Shown: positions 11,420 through 19,270 of the stretch, piece by piece
How the letters are laid out: every line of letters starts with the position of its first letter
How positions within the stretch are numbered: position 1 is the first letter of the stretch
Assembly: GCF_040529065.1 (NCBI RefSeq)
Contig: NZ_CP132343.1
Location: 4,729,001 to 4,793,000, forward strand
DNA from: Xanthomonas sacchari
GTDB taxonomy: Bacteria > Pseudomonadota > Gammaproteobacteria > Xanthomonadales > Xanthomonadaceae
Length of the DNA stretch: 64,000 nucleotides
Direction of reading: 5' to 3'
The notes under the pieces: generated by a model
Databases searched by the model: none
What the model saw: only the letters and a program-made list of their open reading frames with translations
What the model was told of the DNA's origin: nothing
Position numbers and translations under genes: made by a program

Positions 11420-12421
11420 TTGACTCCCGCATCCGCTATTTCTTCCCAGACCCCGGCGCCTGCCCTGCGCGTGCGCGACCTGCGCAAGACCTACGACAAC
11501 GGCGTGCAGGCCCTGCATGGCGTGTCGCTGGACGTGCTGCCCGGCGACTTCTTCGCCCTGCTCGGCCCCAACGGCGCCGGCAAGTCCACCCTGATCGGCA
11601 TCATCAGCTCGCTGGTCAACCTCAGCGCAGGCCAGGTCGAGGTGTTCGGCACCGACCTGAGCAGCCAGCGCAGCGCGGCGATGCGCCTTATCGGCCTGGT
11701 ACCGCAGGAAATCAACTTCAACCTGTTCGAGAAGCCCTTCGACATCCTGGTCAACTACGCCGGCTTCTACGGCATGCCGCGCGCCGAGGCCGAGCGCCTG
11801 GCCGAAGCCGAACTCAAGCGTGCGCACCTGTGGGAGAAGGCCCAGGTGATGAGCCGCACCCTGTCCGGCGGCATGAAGCGGCGGCTGATGATCGCCCGCG
11901 CGATGATGACCCGGCCGCGCCTGCTGATCCTGGACGAACCCACCGCCGGCGTGGACATCGAGATCCGCCGCGACATGTGGCGCGTGCTGCGCGAGATCAA
12001 CGCCGCCGGCACCACCATCATCCTCACCACGCACTACCTGGAGGAAGCGGAGAGCCTGTGCCGCAACCTGGCGATCATCGACCGCGGCCGCATCGTCGAG
12101 CAGGGCCCGATGCGCGCCCTGCTGGCCAAGCTGGACGTGGAAGGCTTCCTGCTGGACATCGACGGCGAGCTGCCGGCGCAGTTGCCGGCGATCGAGGGCA
12201 CCACCCTGCTCGCCCAGGACGCGCACACACTGGACCTGGACATGCCGCGGGCGATGGACCTCAACCGCGTGTTCGCCGCACTGGGCGACGCCGGCATCCG
12301 CGTGCGCTCCATGCGCACCAAGAGCAATCGCCTGGAAGAACTGTTCGTGCGCCTCACCGGCGAACACCGCGATGCCGCTGCGGCCACGACCGGCGCGGCC
12401 ACGCCGTCCGCCACTCCCTGA
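11420..12421 (+). CDS. yadG: ABC-2 exporter ATP-binding protein (YadG-like)
   Basis: The 333-residue ATPase starts at TTG 11420, which has GAAGG at a good distance; no ATG is available upstream of the Walker A motif. It has Walker A GPNGAGKST near residue 50, signature LSGGMKRR near 150, Walker B LLILDEPTAGVD near 170 and TTHYLEEAE. The C-terminal 100 residues are the extra domain seen in YadG/CcmA-type exporters, ending in an Ala/Thr-rich tail. It energises the permease encoded immediately downstream; the substrate is unknown. Confidence 0.92.
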   Translation: MTPASAISSQTPAPALRVRDLRKTYDNGVQALHGVSLDVLPGDFFALLGPNGAGKSTLIGIISSLVNLSAGQVEVFGTDLSSQRSAAMRLIGLVPQEINFNLFEKPFDILVNYAGFYGMPRAEAERLAEAELKRAHLWEKAQVMSRTLSGGMKRRLMIARAMMTRPRLLILDEPTAGVDIEIRRDMWRVLREINAAGTTIILTTHYLEEAESLCRNLAIIDRGRIVEQGPMRALLAKLDVEGFLLDIDGELPAQLPAIEGTTLLAQDAHTLDLDMPRAMDLNRVFAALGDAGIRVRSMRTKSNRLEELFVRLTGEHRDAAAATTGAATPSATP

Positions 12422-12440
12422 TGCCCCCACGGCGACGACC

Positions 12441-13256
12441 ATGACTTCCCAGACCGATTCCACCCTCCCCGTTTCCGACGCCACGCCCGCCCAGCGCAAC
12501 TGGGTCGCGCTGGGCACCATCGTGCGCCGCGAGGTCAAGCGCATCCTGCGCATCTGGGGCCAGACCCTGGTGCCGCCGGCGATCACCATGACCCTGTACT
12601 TCCTGATCTTCGGCGGGCTCATCGGCTCGCGCGTGGGCGACATGGGCGGCTACAGCTACATGCAGTTCATCGTTCCCGGCCTGGTGATGATGAGCGTGAT
12701 CCAGAACAGCTACGGCAACATCAGCTCCAGCTTCTTCGGCGCCAAGTTCGGCCGCCACGTCGAGGAACTGCTGGTCAGCCCGATGCCCAACTGGGTGATC
12801 CTGTGGGGCTACGTCGCCGGCGCGGTGCTGCGCGGGCTGATGGTCGGCGTGATCGTGCTAATCATCGCCATGTTCTTCACCCCGGTGCGGATCCCGCACC
12901 CGCTGGTGACCCTGACCACGGTGCTGCTGGGCGCGACCATCTTCTCCCTGGCCGGCTTCATCAACGCGGTCTACGCGAAGAAGTTCGACGACGTGGCGAT
13001 CGTGCCGACCTTCATCCTGACCCCGCTGACCTACCTGGGCGGCGTGTTCTATTCGGTCAAGCTGCTGCCCGGCTGGGCCGAGGCCGCCACCCACGCCAAC
13101 CCGATCTTCTACATGGTCAACGCCTTCCGCTACGGCCTGCTCGGCAGCAGCGACGTGCCGGTGTGGGTGGCCTACAGCCTGATGCTGGGCTTCGTCGCGG
13201 TGCTGGCGGCGCTGGCGCTGTGGCTGCTGCGGCGCGGGGTGGGGTTGCGGAGCTGA
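12441..13256 (+). CDS. yadH: ABC-2 exporter permease (YadH-like)
   Basis: The product is 271 residues from ATG 12441, 19 bases after the stop of the ATPase gene. It has six membrane helices with a cytosolic N-terminus (RREVKRILRIWGQTLVPP precedes helix 1) and the ABC-2 family signature region PLTYLGGVFYS near residue 200 and NPIFYMVNAFRYG near 225. With the upstream ATPase it forms a complete half-size ABC exporter in the inner membrane. Confidence 0.92.
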   Translation: MTSQTDSTLPVSDATPAQRNWVALGTIVRREVKRILRIWGQTLVPPAITMTLYFLIFGGLIGSRVGDMGGYSYMQFIVPGLVMMSVIQNSYGNISSSFFGAKFGRHVEELLVSPMPNWVILWGYVAGAVLRGLMVGVIVLIIAMFFTPVRIPHPLVTLTTVLLGATIFSLAGFINAVYAKKFDDVAIVPTFILTPLTYLGGVFYSVKLLPGWAEAATHANPIFYMVNAFRYGLLGSSDVPVWVAYSLMLGFVAVLAALALWLLRRGVGLRS

Positions 13257-13909
13257 CGCGCCGCGTCCCTAGCGCCCCTGCCCTCCAGGCGGCTTACGCC
13301 GCCCCAAGTACGACGCCGCCAGGCGTCGTCGTGACAAGCGGCAACGTCTCGCATCGCCTGAAAAGGCCGCGCCGACACGGCGTGGCAGCGACACAGTGCA
13401 CAGGCGCTCGCTATTTGGTACGAGCACCTAGTGGACGAAGACGTAGACGCAAGAGACCTACCCTCGCCGGGAGCTGAGCGCACCGCAGTCAGCCGCCATA
13501 TGTACAGCGCGATACACGCCGCGTCCCGGATTGCAGCCGGTGTCAGGCACCGGCATATCCGCTATGCGTCACAGTCGAATCTGACGAAGCGCACGGCGCG
13601 AGTGCACCGAATTCACAATTGTATATTCCGTACGGGAACGCACGCGTCCAAAGTTTGACTCTATAGTGTGATGCGAATCCTGTTAAGCGCCAATTTATTA
13701 ACGCAAGTTTTCTTGTAACGGCAATATCCCGACGCTACAGTGCACACGTCCGCTACACACCATCTCTTTACTGGACGTAAAGCGCGGGCCGGAGACCAGC
13801 TTCGTCTCCGTGAACGACTTCACTTAATGAACCCATGTCGCCACACGTTGCCGCTGGCACGCTTGTGTGTTGCCGGTAATTGGGCGATCGAGCCAAGGAG
13901 AGGAATCAG
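13257..13909. other. 653-base non-coding interval upstream of the Tad locus
   Basis: No convincing gene is present. Near the left end are two GC hairpins, GGCGGC-TTAC-GCCGCC at 13288-13303 and CGACGCC-N4-GGCGTCG at 13311-13328, which may terminate the exporter operon. From about 13605 to 13735 the composition becomes markedly AT-rich, including a TTGACT at 13655 and a TATAGT at 13662 that are not correctly spaced to each other. The pilin ribosome site AAGGAGAGGA lies just before 13910. The flp promoter is probably here but I cannot assign it. Confidence 0.5.
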
Positions 13910-14188
13910 ATGAAGATCCAACGCAAGCCCATCCGCTTCGGCCGCAAGCAGCACGGCCAGGGCATGACCGAGTACATCATCATCGTGGCCCTGATCGCGA
14001 TCGCGGCGATTGGCGTGTTCACGTTCTTCGGCGGCACCGTCCGCAGCCAGGTCGCCGGCATGGCGCAGGAGCTGTCGGGCAAGCAGGACGCCAGCCAGAT
14101 GATCAACCGCGCTGGCACCAACGCCGGCAAGGCGCAGTCGCAGGCCGACAAAGACAAGGGCATGGCCGCCTACAACGGCAACAAGTAA
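13910..14188 (+). CDS. flp: Flp-type major pilin of the Tad pilus
   Basis: The 92-residue prepilin has a basic leader of about 15 residues and a prepilin-peptidase site HG/QGMTEY, with Glu at +5 and Tyr at +6 as in Flp pilins. A hydrophobic helix of about 22 residues (YIIIVALIAIAAIGVFTFF) follows. A strong ribosome site (AAGGAGAGGA) precedes the ATG, as expected for an abundant subunit. The hydrophilic tail (about residues 48-92, rich in Gln, Ala, Lys, Asp) is longer than in typical Flp proteins of 50-75 residues. It is the first gene of the Tad locus and is followed by a strong hairpin. Confidence 0.9.
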   Translation: MKIQRKPIRFGRKQHGQGMTEYIIIVALIAIAAIGVFTFFGGTVRSQVAGMAQELSGKQDASQMINRAGTNAGKAQSQADKDKGMAAYNGNK

Positions 14189-14195
14189 TGCCATT

Positions 14196-14229
14196 GCCAC
14201 CATCTGCCCCGAGGCGGGCAGATGGTGGC
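14196..14229 (+). terminator. 14-bp perfect hairpin directly after the pilin gene
   Basis: GCCACCATCTGCCC, a six-base loop, then GGGCAGATGGTGGC form an uninterrupted 14-bp stem starting 8 bases after the flp stop codon. No T-run follows. This position suits partial attenuation or 3' protection of pilin mRNA, giving high pilin but lower downstream expression. Confidence 0.7.
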
Positions 14230-14358
14230 CTGCCGTCGATCGTGTCGGCAGACGTCTTGTCCGGAATTCTGCGCGTTAGCTAGCTCCCAATCCATGGAAC
14301 CCGCCGGGTCCGACGCACGCGTCGTGCCCTCGGCGTGGTGTTGCCCGAAGGAAGCCGC

Positions 14359-15870
14359 ATGGTGATCATCGCCGCCGCCAATCCCTCGACCACGACGGTC
14401 GCGCCAGGGCCGACCTGTGTCCGTTCCAAAATGCAGGGACAGGCCATGCCGATGGTGCTGGTGTTCCTGATGGTGCTGTGCGTGGGCCTGCTGGTGACCT
14501 TCAACACCGGACAGGTGGTCGGCAAGAAGGTCGAACTCACCAATGCCGCCGATGCCGCGGCGTACAGCATCGCCGTCGAGCAGGCGCGCGCGCGCAATTT
14601 CGCGGCCTATCTGAATCGTGGACGCGTCGCCAACGAGGTGGCGGTCGCGCAGATCGTCAGTCTGAACTCCTGGCTGACCATGGTGCACTCATCGTCGGTG
14701 CACTTCGAGAAGGTCGTAGAGGTCGCGGAAGTCTTGCTGTTCTGGGTGCCGGCCCTTGGTGAAGTCCTAATCGGCGTCGATCGCGCGATGACGGTGATCA
14801 ACAGGACGCTCAAGATATTTCGCCAAACCTTTCTGCGGGCAGCGGACACCACCATCGGCATATTGGATCAAGCACTCGACCATCCCTACGCGCTGGCCGC
14901 CGAGGCGGCGGTGGGCGACCTCACGTCGGAGGCCAACGTCTTCGCCATGGCCAGCAAGGTCGTCAAGGACAATGTGCCCGATGCCGATCTGACCGTGGTC
15001 GGCAAGGGCGTTCTGGCCAAGAACGTGCTTTCCGCAGGCAATCAGCTGGAAAGCTATACCCCAGGCGAACGCCGCGGCCTGACCAGCACCAACAAGGGCG
15101 GCGAGCGCTATCGCAATGTGGTGATGGCGTCGCGCGATACGTTCACGCGCGCACGCGACGGCACGGCGTTCGGCATCTTCAACAACAATGGCGGCACCGA
15201 CATGGTCGAGTACGACCGGTGGTCGGCCGTGGACACCTTCCAACTCAAGCTTCCGCTGCTTGTCACCACCCTCAAGATTCCGATCGGCTGGGCGGGCACC
15301 CAGGCGGTCGACAATCGCAAACCCAACTTCTTTCCCGGGATGAACAACGGGCGGGGATGGCAATCGCCCTACGAAAACAATCGCACCTATCGGGCCTACA
15401 ACGGCACCAAGCGCAGCGACATCGCCGGCGCATTCATCGAAGGCGACCCAGCCGTCCTCCCGGACTTCAAACGCAACCAAGCTTTCATCAACAGCTATCG
15501 TTACGGCATCAGCCCTCGCTATCGGGACGTCAAGGACGCCTACTCGCAGCAGCCCGAGGGCGCCAATGCCGGGCCGATCTACACCGTCGAAGTCGGCACC
15601 CGGGTCGACAAGGCGCGCACCAGCTCGGCGCTGAAGATCGGCAGTGGACGGATGCAGCTGAAGGATCAGGCGCGCGGCGAGCAATTGCGCGCGATGGCCA
15701 GTGCGCAGGTCTATTTCAATCGTCCCTACGAACTCAGCGCCTTCCGGCGCTCGGTGTGGGGCAGAGGCGACAGCAAGTTCGAAAAAGGCAGCCTGTTCAG
15801 TCCGTATTGGCAGGCGCGCCTGGTGCAAACCCCCATTTCCGACCGAACACTCCTGGTGACCGCTCCATGA
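14359..15870 (+). CDS. TadG-like pilus assembly protein
   Basis: ATG 14359 is chosen for its AAGGA 6 bases upstream. The 503-residue product has a hydrophobic segment near residues 30-55 that begins GQAMPMVLVFLMVLCVG, a pilin-like boundary lacking the +5 Glu, as in the TadG branch. It is followed by the TadG-typical NAADAAAYSIAVEQARARNFAAYLNR region split by the helix. The remaining 400 residues are predicted periplasmic; I see no recognisable von Willebrand domain. Its stop overlaps the start of the next gene (ATGA). A structural or anchoring role in the pilus is inferred from family and locus. Confidence 0.75.
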   Translation: MVIIAAANPSTTTVAPGPTCVRSKMQGQAMPMVLVFLMVLCVGLLVTFNTGQVVGKKVELTNAADAAAYSIAVEQARARNFAAYLNRGRVANEVAVAQIVSLNSWLTMVHSSSVHFEKVVEVAEVLLFWVPALGEVLIGVDRAMTVINRTLKIFRQTFLRAADTTIGILDQALDHPYALAAEAAVGDLTSEANVFAMASKVVKDNVPDADLTVVGKGVLAKNVLSAGNQLESYTPGERRGLTSTNKGGERYRNVVMASRDTFTRARDGTAFGIFNNNGGTDMVEYDRWSAVDTFQLKLPLLVTTLKIPIGWAGTQAVDNRKPNFFPGMNNGRGWQSPYENNRTYRAYNGTKRSDIAGAFIEGDPAVLPDFKRNQAFINSYRYGISPRYRDVKDAYSQQPEGANAGPIYTVEVGTRVDKARTSSALKIGSGRMQLKDQARGEQLRAMASAQVYFNRPYELSAFRRSVWGRGDSKFEKGSLFSPYWQARLVQTPISDRTLLVTAP

Positions 15871-16664
15871 TGTTATTGACCAACCGATCCCGCGCGCTGG
15901 CGCTTGCTTGCATGGCCTCGCTGGCGTTCACCGCCGGCTGCCAGTCGCACGACGCGACCGAGGGCGGCAACGGTGGTGGGGATTCCTCCTCGGAAAGCGG
16001 GGTCAAGTCGCTGCCCGCCCTCCATGTCGTGCTGACCTGGGAGTCGCGCATGGGAGGCGAAAACCTGGAGCGCAAGAACTATCAGGCGAAGCTGGAAGCC
16101 TGCCGTGGCTCCGGCATGCCCACGCGTGCGCTTTCGCCGCAGGACGAAGCCAAGCTGGGAACCGGCGAGGTCGAGATCATGATCGACGCACATCGGCAGT
16201 TCGCGCATCAGGTCAGCTGGACCCTCGACGCCGATGACGACAGCGCGCAGGGCGCCTGCATGGTCAAGCTCGAGGAGCACACGGACAAGGACACCATCCA
16301 GGACACCAACGGCATGTATCTGCCGATCGACAGCAGCACGCGCACGCAGGAACGGCAGACCGTCCAGGCCATCGGCTGGAAGCTCGCTGGCGACGCCCAG
16401 GTCAAGGGGCAGCCCTGCACGCGCTGGGAGAACGGCAAGCAGGACGTGTGCATGTGGTCGGGCGGCAGCAAGTGGGGCTTTTCCGAGTCGCCAGGCGATG
16501 CGGCCGGCTGCACGATCGATGGCGCCGGCGCCTATCTGCAGGCCATTCCGCTGGAGGCCAAGCCGCTGCAGGGCGGCAACGGCTGCGTGCTGCAGGTCAA
16601 GTCGTTCAGCCTCGGCAGCGGTCTGGTTCCTTCCAACGTGGCGGGTGAGAAGGAAGAAAACTAG
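15867..16664 (+). CDS. Uncharacterised lipoprotein of the Tad locus
   Basis: The start ATG overlaps the preceding stop by four bases. The 265-residue product has a signal peptide ending in lipobox FTAG-C, then a Gly/Ser-rich linker (residues about 25-45). A mature domain with Cys residues near 74, 119, 190, 200, 213 and 237 suggests disulfides. I do not recognise a family. Coupling to the TadG-like gene and its lipid anchor suggest a pilus assembly factor at a membrane, perhaps in place of the pilotin-like or CpaD-type component that is missing here; that is inference. Confidence 0.7.
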   Translation: MMLLTNRSRALALACMASLAFTAGCQSHDATEGGNGGGDSSSESGVKSLPALHVVLTWESRMGGENLERKNYQAKLEACRGSGMPTRALSPQDEAKLGTGEVEIMIDAHRQFAHQVSWTLDADDDSAQGACMVKLEEHTDKDTIQDTNGMYLPIDSSTRTQERQTVQAIGWKLAGDAQVKGQPCTRWENGKQDVCMWSGGSKWGFSESPGDAAGCTIDGAGAYLQAIPLEAKPLQGGNGCVLQVKSFSLGSGLVPSNVAGEKEEN

Positions 16665-16675
16665 GAGGACACGGC

Positions 16676-17506
16676 ATGAAGACGACGCTCTTTGCACCAG
16701 CGCGCAGGATGCGCGGACAGGGGATGGTGGAGCTGGCGGTCTGTGCCGCTGTGCTGGTGCCGCTGTTCCTGCTGATCCCGGTTGTCGCCAAGTTGGGGCA
16801 CGGCAAACAGATGGCGATGCAAGCGGCACGCAACGCCGCCTGGGAAGCGAGCGTGGCCAAGAACTATCAGCCGGCCAGCCGCGCCGCGCTGCAAGGCAAG
16901 GCGCTCGACCGCAACTTTGCCGATGCCGACGCGCCGATCACCAGCCGCACATCCGGCGCCAGCGGCGGTGCGTTCGCCGATCAGATGCTCAATACCTTCT
17001 CGAACCAGAAGCTGCTGGAAAAACGCGACCTGTCGATCACGCGTACAGCGAACAGGGGCTCTCCCGGCTACGTCGACGAGGCGGCCCAGTTGCTACCGAA
17101 GAACTATTTCGACAATGCCTTCCCGCCCAACAAGAGCGGCTATGTCACGGCGGAAGTGACGCTGAACTATCGCGACCTGAAGACCGCGGACGGTCGACCC
17201 GCGCACTTTCTCGAGCCGTTGGACAACCTCGATCTGGCCGACAAGCGTCACCAGACGTTGCTGACCGATGCCTGGAATGCCTCCGGTCCGCGCAGCGGTG
17301 CACGTAGTGTGATCGCCACGGTGCGTCCCTTGGCGCCGGTCTCCTACTTCGATGGGCTGGACCGGGTCTTCGACGTGCTGAAGCCTTTGACCCCGATCCT
17401 GCCCATGGTTGGCTCTCTCGGCGATCTCGAGCTGGGCGCGATCGAGCCGGATGTCGTGCCTGCAGACAAGCTCGCCAACTACCCGGTCAAGCCGGGCAAG
17501 CCATGA
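16676..17506 (+). CDS. TadE-like minor pseudopilin (276 residues)
   Basis: A textbook AGGAGG precedes ATG 16676. A 14-residue basic leader ends at RG/QGMVELAV, a prepilin-peptidase site with Glu at +5, followed by a hydrophobic helix (CAAVLVPLFLLIPVVAKLG) and the TadE-typical MQAARNAAWEAS segment. The remainder is a large periplasmic domain, longer than a usual TadE of about 190 residues. Its stop overlaps the next start (ATGA), so it is translated together with the exported partner. Confidence 0.8.
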   Translation: MKTTLFAPARRMRGQGMVELAVCAAVLVPLFLLIPVVAKLGHGKQMAMQAARNAAWEASVAKNYQPASRAALQGKALDRNFADADAPITSRTSGASGGAFADQMLNTFSNQKLLEKRDLSITRTANRGSPGYVDEAAQLLPKNYFDNAFPPNKSGYVTAEVTLNYRDLKTADGRPAHFLEPLDNLDLADKRHQTLLTDAWNASGPRSGARSVIATVRPLAPVSYFDGLDRVFDVLKPLTPILPMVGSLGDLELGAIEPDVVPADKLANYPVKPGKP

Positions 17507-18195
17507 GTCCGCGCGTTTCCCACCGCATGCTCGCTGGCGGGCTTGGCGCGCTCTTGTCGACGGTCGCGGCGCAGCAGGCGCATGCGCTGGACTGGCCGGA
17601 AGTCCCGGTCCCCGAGCAGGCCTCGGGCGAGATCGTATCCGAGCACATGCTCTACAACGGCATCGCCATGCGGGCCAGTCGCTTCCGTGTCGCCGAATCG
17701 CCGAAGCAGGTCGAGCAGTTCTATCGGAAGGAGTGGGGCAACGCCGTCGTGACCACCCCAATGGGCAACAAGACCGTGCTTGGGCACATGACCAGGGACG
17801 GCTATTACATCACCGTGGAACTGAGTGGCGATGCCAATCGCACGCAGGGCCAGATCGGCGTCATGGAAGTTCCCAAGAAGGATCTTCCCGCCGACAACGT
17901 CGGCAAGGGCTTCGGCCGGCTGCCCGAGACACAGGTCGCCGAGGACATCGTCTACATGGACACGCCGCGTCATGTCAGGACGCTGAGCATGCTCAACCGC
18001 TATACGCCGCTGCAGAACCAGCAGTACTACGCACGGTATTTCGCCGGGCAGGGCTTTGCGCGCGATGGCTCGTCCTCGGCCTGCACCGCGAGCAGTCCGC
18101 ACTGCGTCTCCCGCTTCACCCGGCAGGACGATCGCGTCACCGTGACCTCGAGCCGCGGGCAGACCGGCACCGTGATCGTGGCGGTGGTTGAATGA
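17503..18195 (+). CDS. Uncharacterised exported protein coupled to a TadE-like pseudopilin
   Basis: The 230-residue product has a Sec signal peptide ending AQQAHA before LDWPEVP. The mature domain resembles no family I can name. Two Cys lie near residues 197 and 203 in a short S/C loop. It overlaps its neighbours by four bases on both sides (pseudopilin upstream, small pilin downstream), which argues for a stoichiometric role in the same pilus, for example a periplasmic chaperone or tip component. Confidence 0.7.
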   Translation: MSPRVSHRMLAGGLGALLSTVAAQQAHALDWPEVPVPEQASGEIVSEHMLYNGIAMRASRFRVAESPKQVEQFYRKEWGNAVVTTPMGNKTVLGHMTRDGYYITVELSGDANRTQGQIGVMEVPKKDLPADNVGKGFGRLPETQVAEDIVYMDTPRHVRTLSMLNRYTPLQNQQYYARYFAGQGFARDGSSSACTASSPHCVSRFTRQDDRVTVTSSRGQTGTVIVAVVE

Positions 18196-18386
18196 ACGCG
18201 CATGCCCTGTCCTGCCAGCGCCTGCAGCGCGGCCAGTCCACGATCGAGTACACGGTGGTGGTGATGGCGCTGGTGATCGTGCTGATCGCCAAGCCCGACG
18301 TGATCACCGACGTGGTGACAGCCCTGAAAGATCTCTATGCCGCCTTCGTCTACGCCATCTCGGCGTCCGACGTGCTGGTGGGGTGA
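18192..18386 (+). CDS. Second, short Flp-family pilin
   Basis: The 64-residue prepilin has the processing site RG/QSTIEYTV with Glu at +5 and Tyr at +6, a hydrophobic helix VVMALVIVLIA and a short tail, close to the normal Flp length. It is coupled (ATGA) to the exported protein gene upstream. It lies among assembly genes rather than behind the strong pilin ribosome site, so I read it as a minor or alternative pilin. Confidence 0.8.
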   Translation: MNAHALSCQRLQRGQSTIEYTVVVMALVIVLIAKPDVITDVVTALKDLYAAFVYAISASDVLVG

Positions 18387-18428
18387 TCCCTCTTCCCTCG
18401 CGATGACCTGCCCGACGGCGCCTCTTCA

Positions 18429-19268
18429 ATGCAGAAACCCAAACTCAGCAAGAACGTCCTTTTCATCCTGGTCGCGGTGGTCATGGCCGGCCTGGCCGCC
18501 TTCATCGCGGTCAGCTACATCCGCACCACCGTCGCCGAACGCACCCAGGACAACCGGCCGATGGTCGACGTCGCCGTGCCGGTGAACGATCTGCCGCAGG
18601 GGGCGATCCTGCAGGGCAGCGATCTGGCCCTGCGCACGATCCCGGCCGAGTTCGCGCCCGCCGATGCGGTCACGCCCGACAACCACGCCCAGTTCGAAGG
18701 CAGGATATTGCGTGCACCGGCACGGGGCGGCGCGCCGTTGAGCGCCAGCGCCCTGGTTCCGCTGTACGACCAGTTCTCGCGGCTGATTCCCAAGGGCAAG
18801 GTCGCCTACACGATGAGCGTGGACGAGAACAATTCGATCTCGGGCATGATCGCGCCGGGCGACCTGATCGACATCTTCTTCGTCAAGGACGCCTCCACCG
18901 GCAGCAATGGCGCCGCCGGCAGCCAGGCATCGGGCGCGCAGGTGTTCCCGCTGCTGCAGAAGATCAAGGTGCTGGCGGCCGGCAGCCGCATCGGCGAGAC
19001 GGCGCCGAAGGAAGGCGAGGAATCCAGTACGTCCACCGGCTTCTCCAGCGTCACCCTGGAGCTGGACCAGTATCAGGCCAAGCAGCTCGCCGTCGCCTCC
19101 AAGGTGGGCGCGGTGCGCGTCCTGCTGCGCGAAGTGCAGGACACCTCGCCCGGCGCGGCGACGGGCATGAGCGAGAGTCAGTTGTTGCGGTCGCTGGGAT
19201 CGGGCGATCCGGCAAACACAGGCAGCGGAAGCAGCCGCGTAGAGTTCATCATTGGCGGAAAGGGTTAA
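18429..19268 (+). CDS. cpaB: Flp pilus assembly protein CpaB/RcpC
   Basis: A 279-residue protein with one N-terminal membrane helix (VLFILVAVVMAGLAAFIAV), then an SAF-type domain with VPVNDLPQGAILQGSDLALR near residue 50 and the CpaB core APGDLIDIFFV near 140. RcpC/CpaB links the secretin to the inner-membrane motor from the periplasm and is required for Tad pilus export. It stands directly before the secretin gene, the standard order. Confidence 0.92.
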   Translation: MQKPKLSKNVLFILVAVVMAGLAAFIAVSYIRTTVAERTQDNRPMVDVAVPVNDLPQGAILQGSDLALRTIPAEFAPADAVTPDNHAQFEGRILRAPARGGAPLSASALVPLYDQFSRLIPKGKVAYTMSVDENNSISGMIAPGDLIDIFFVKDASTGSNGAAGSQASGAQVFPLLQKIKVLAAGSRIGETAPKEGEESSTSTGFSSVTLELDQYQAKQLAVASKVGAVRVLLREVQDTSPGAATGMSESQLLRSLGSGDPANTGSGSSRVEFIIGGKG

Positions 19269-19270
19269 GC

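Noticed and set aside
13855-13874. Possible sigma-54 promoter (TGGCACG...TTGCC) before flp
   Set aside because: The GG and GC elements are not 10 bp apart as required (the TTGC lies about 4 bases too far), so it does not meet the -24/-12 pattern.
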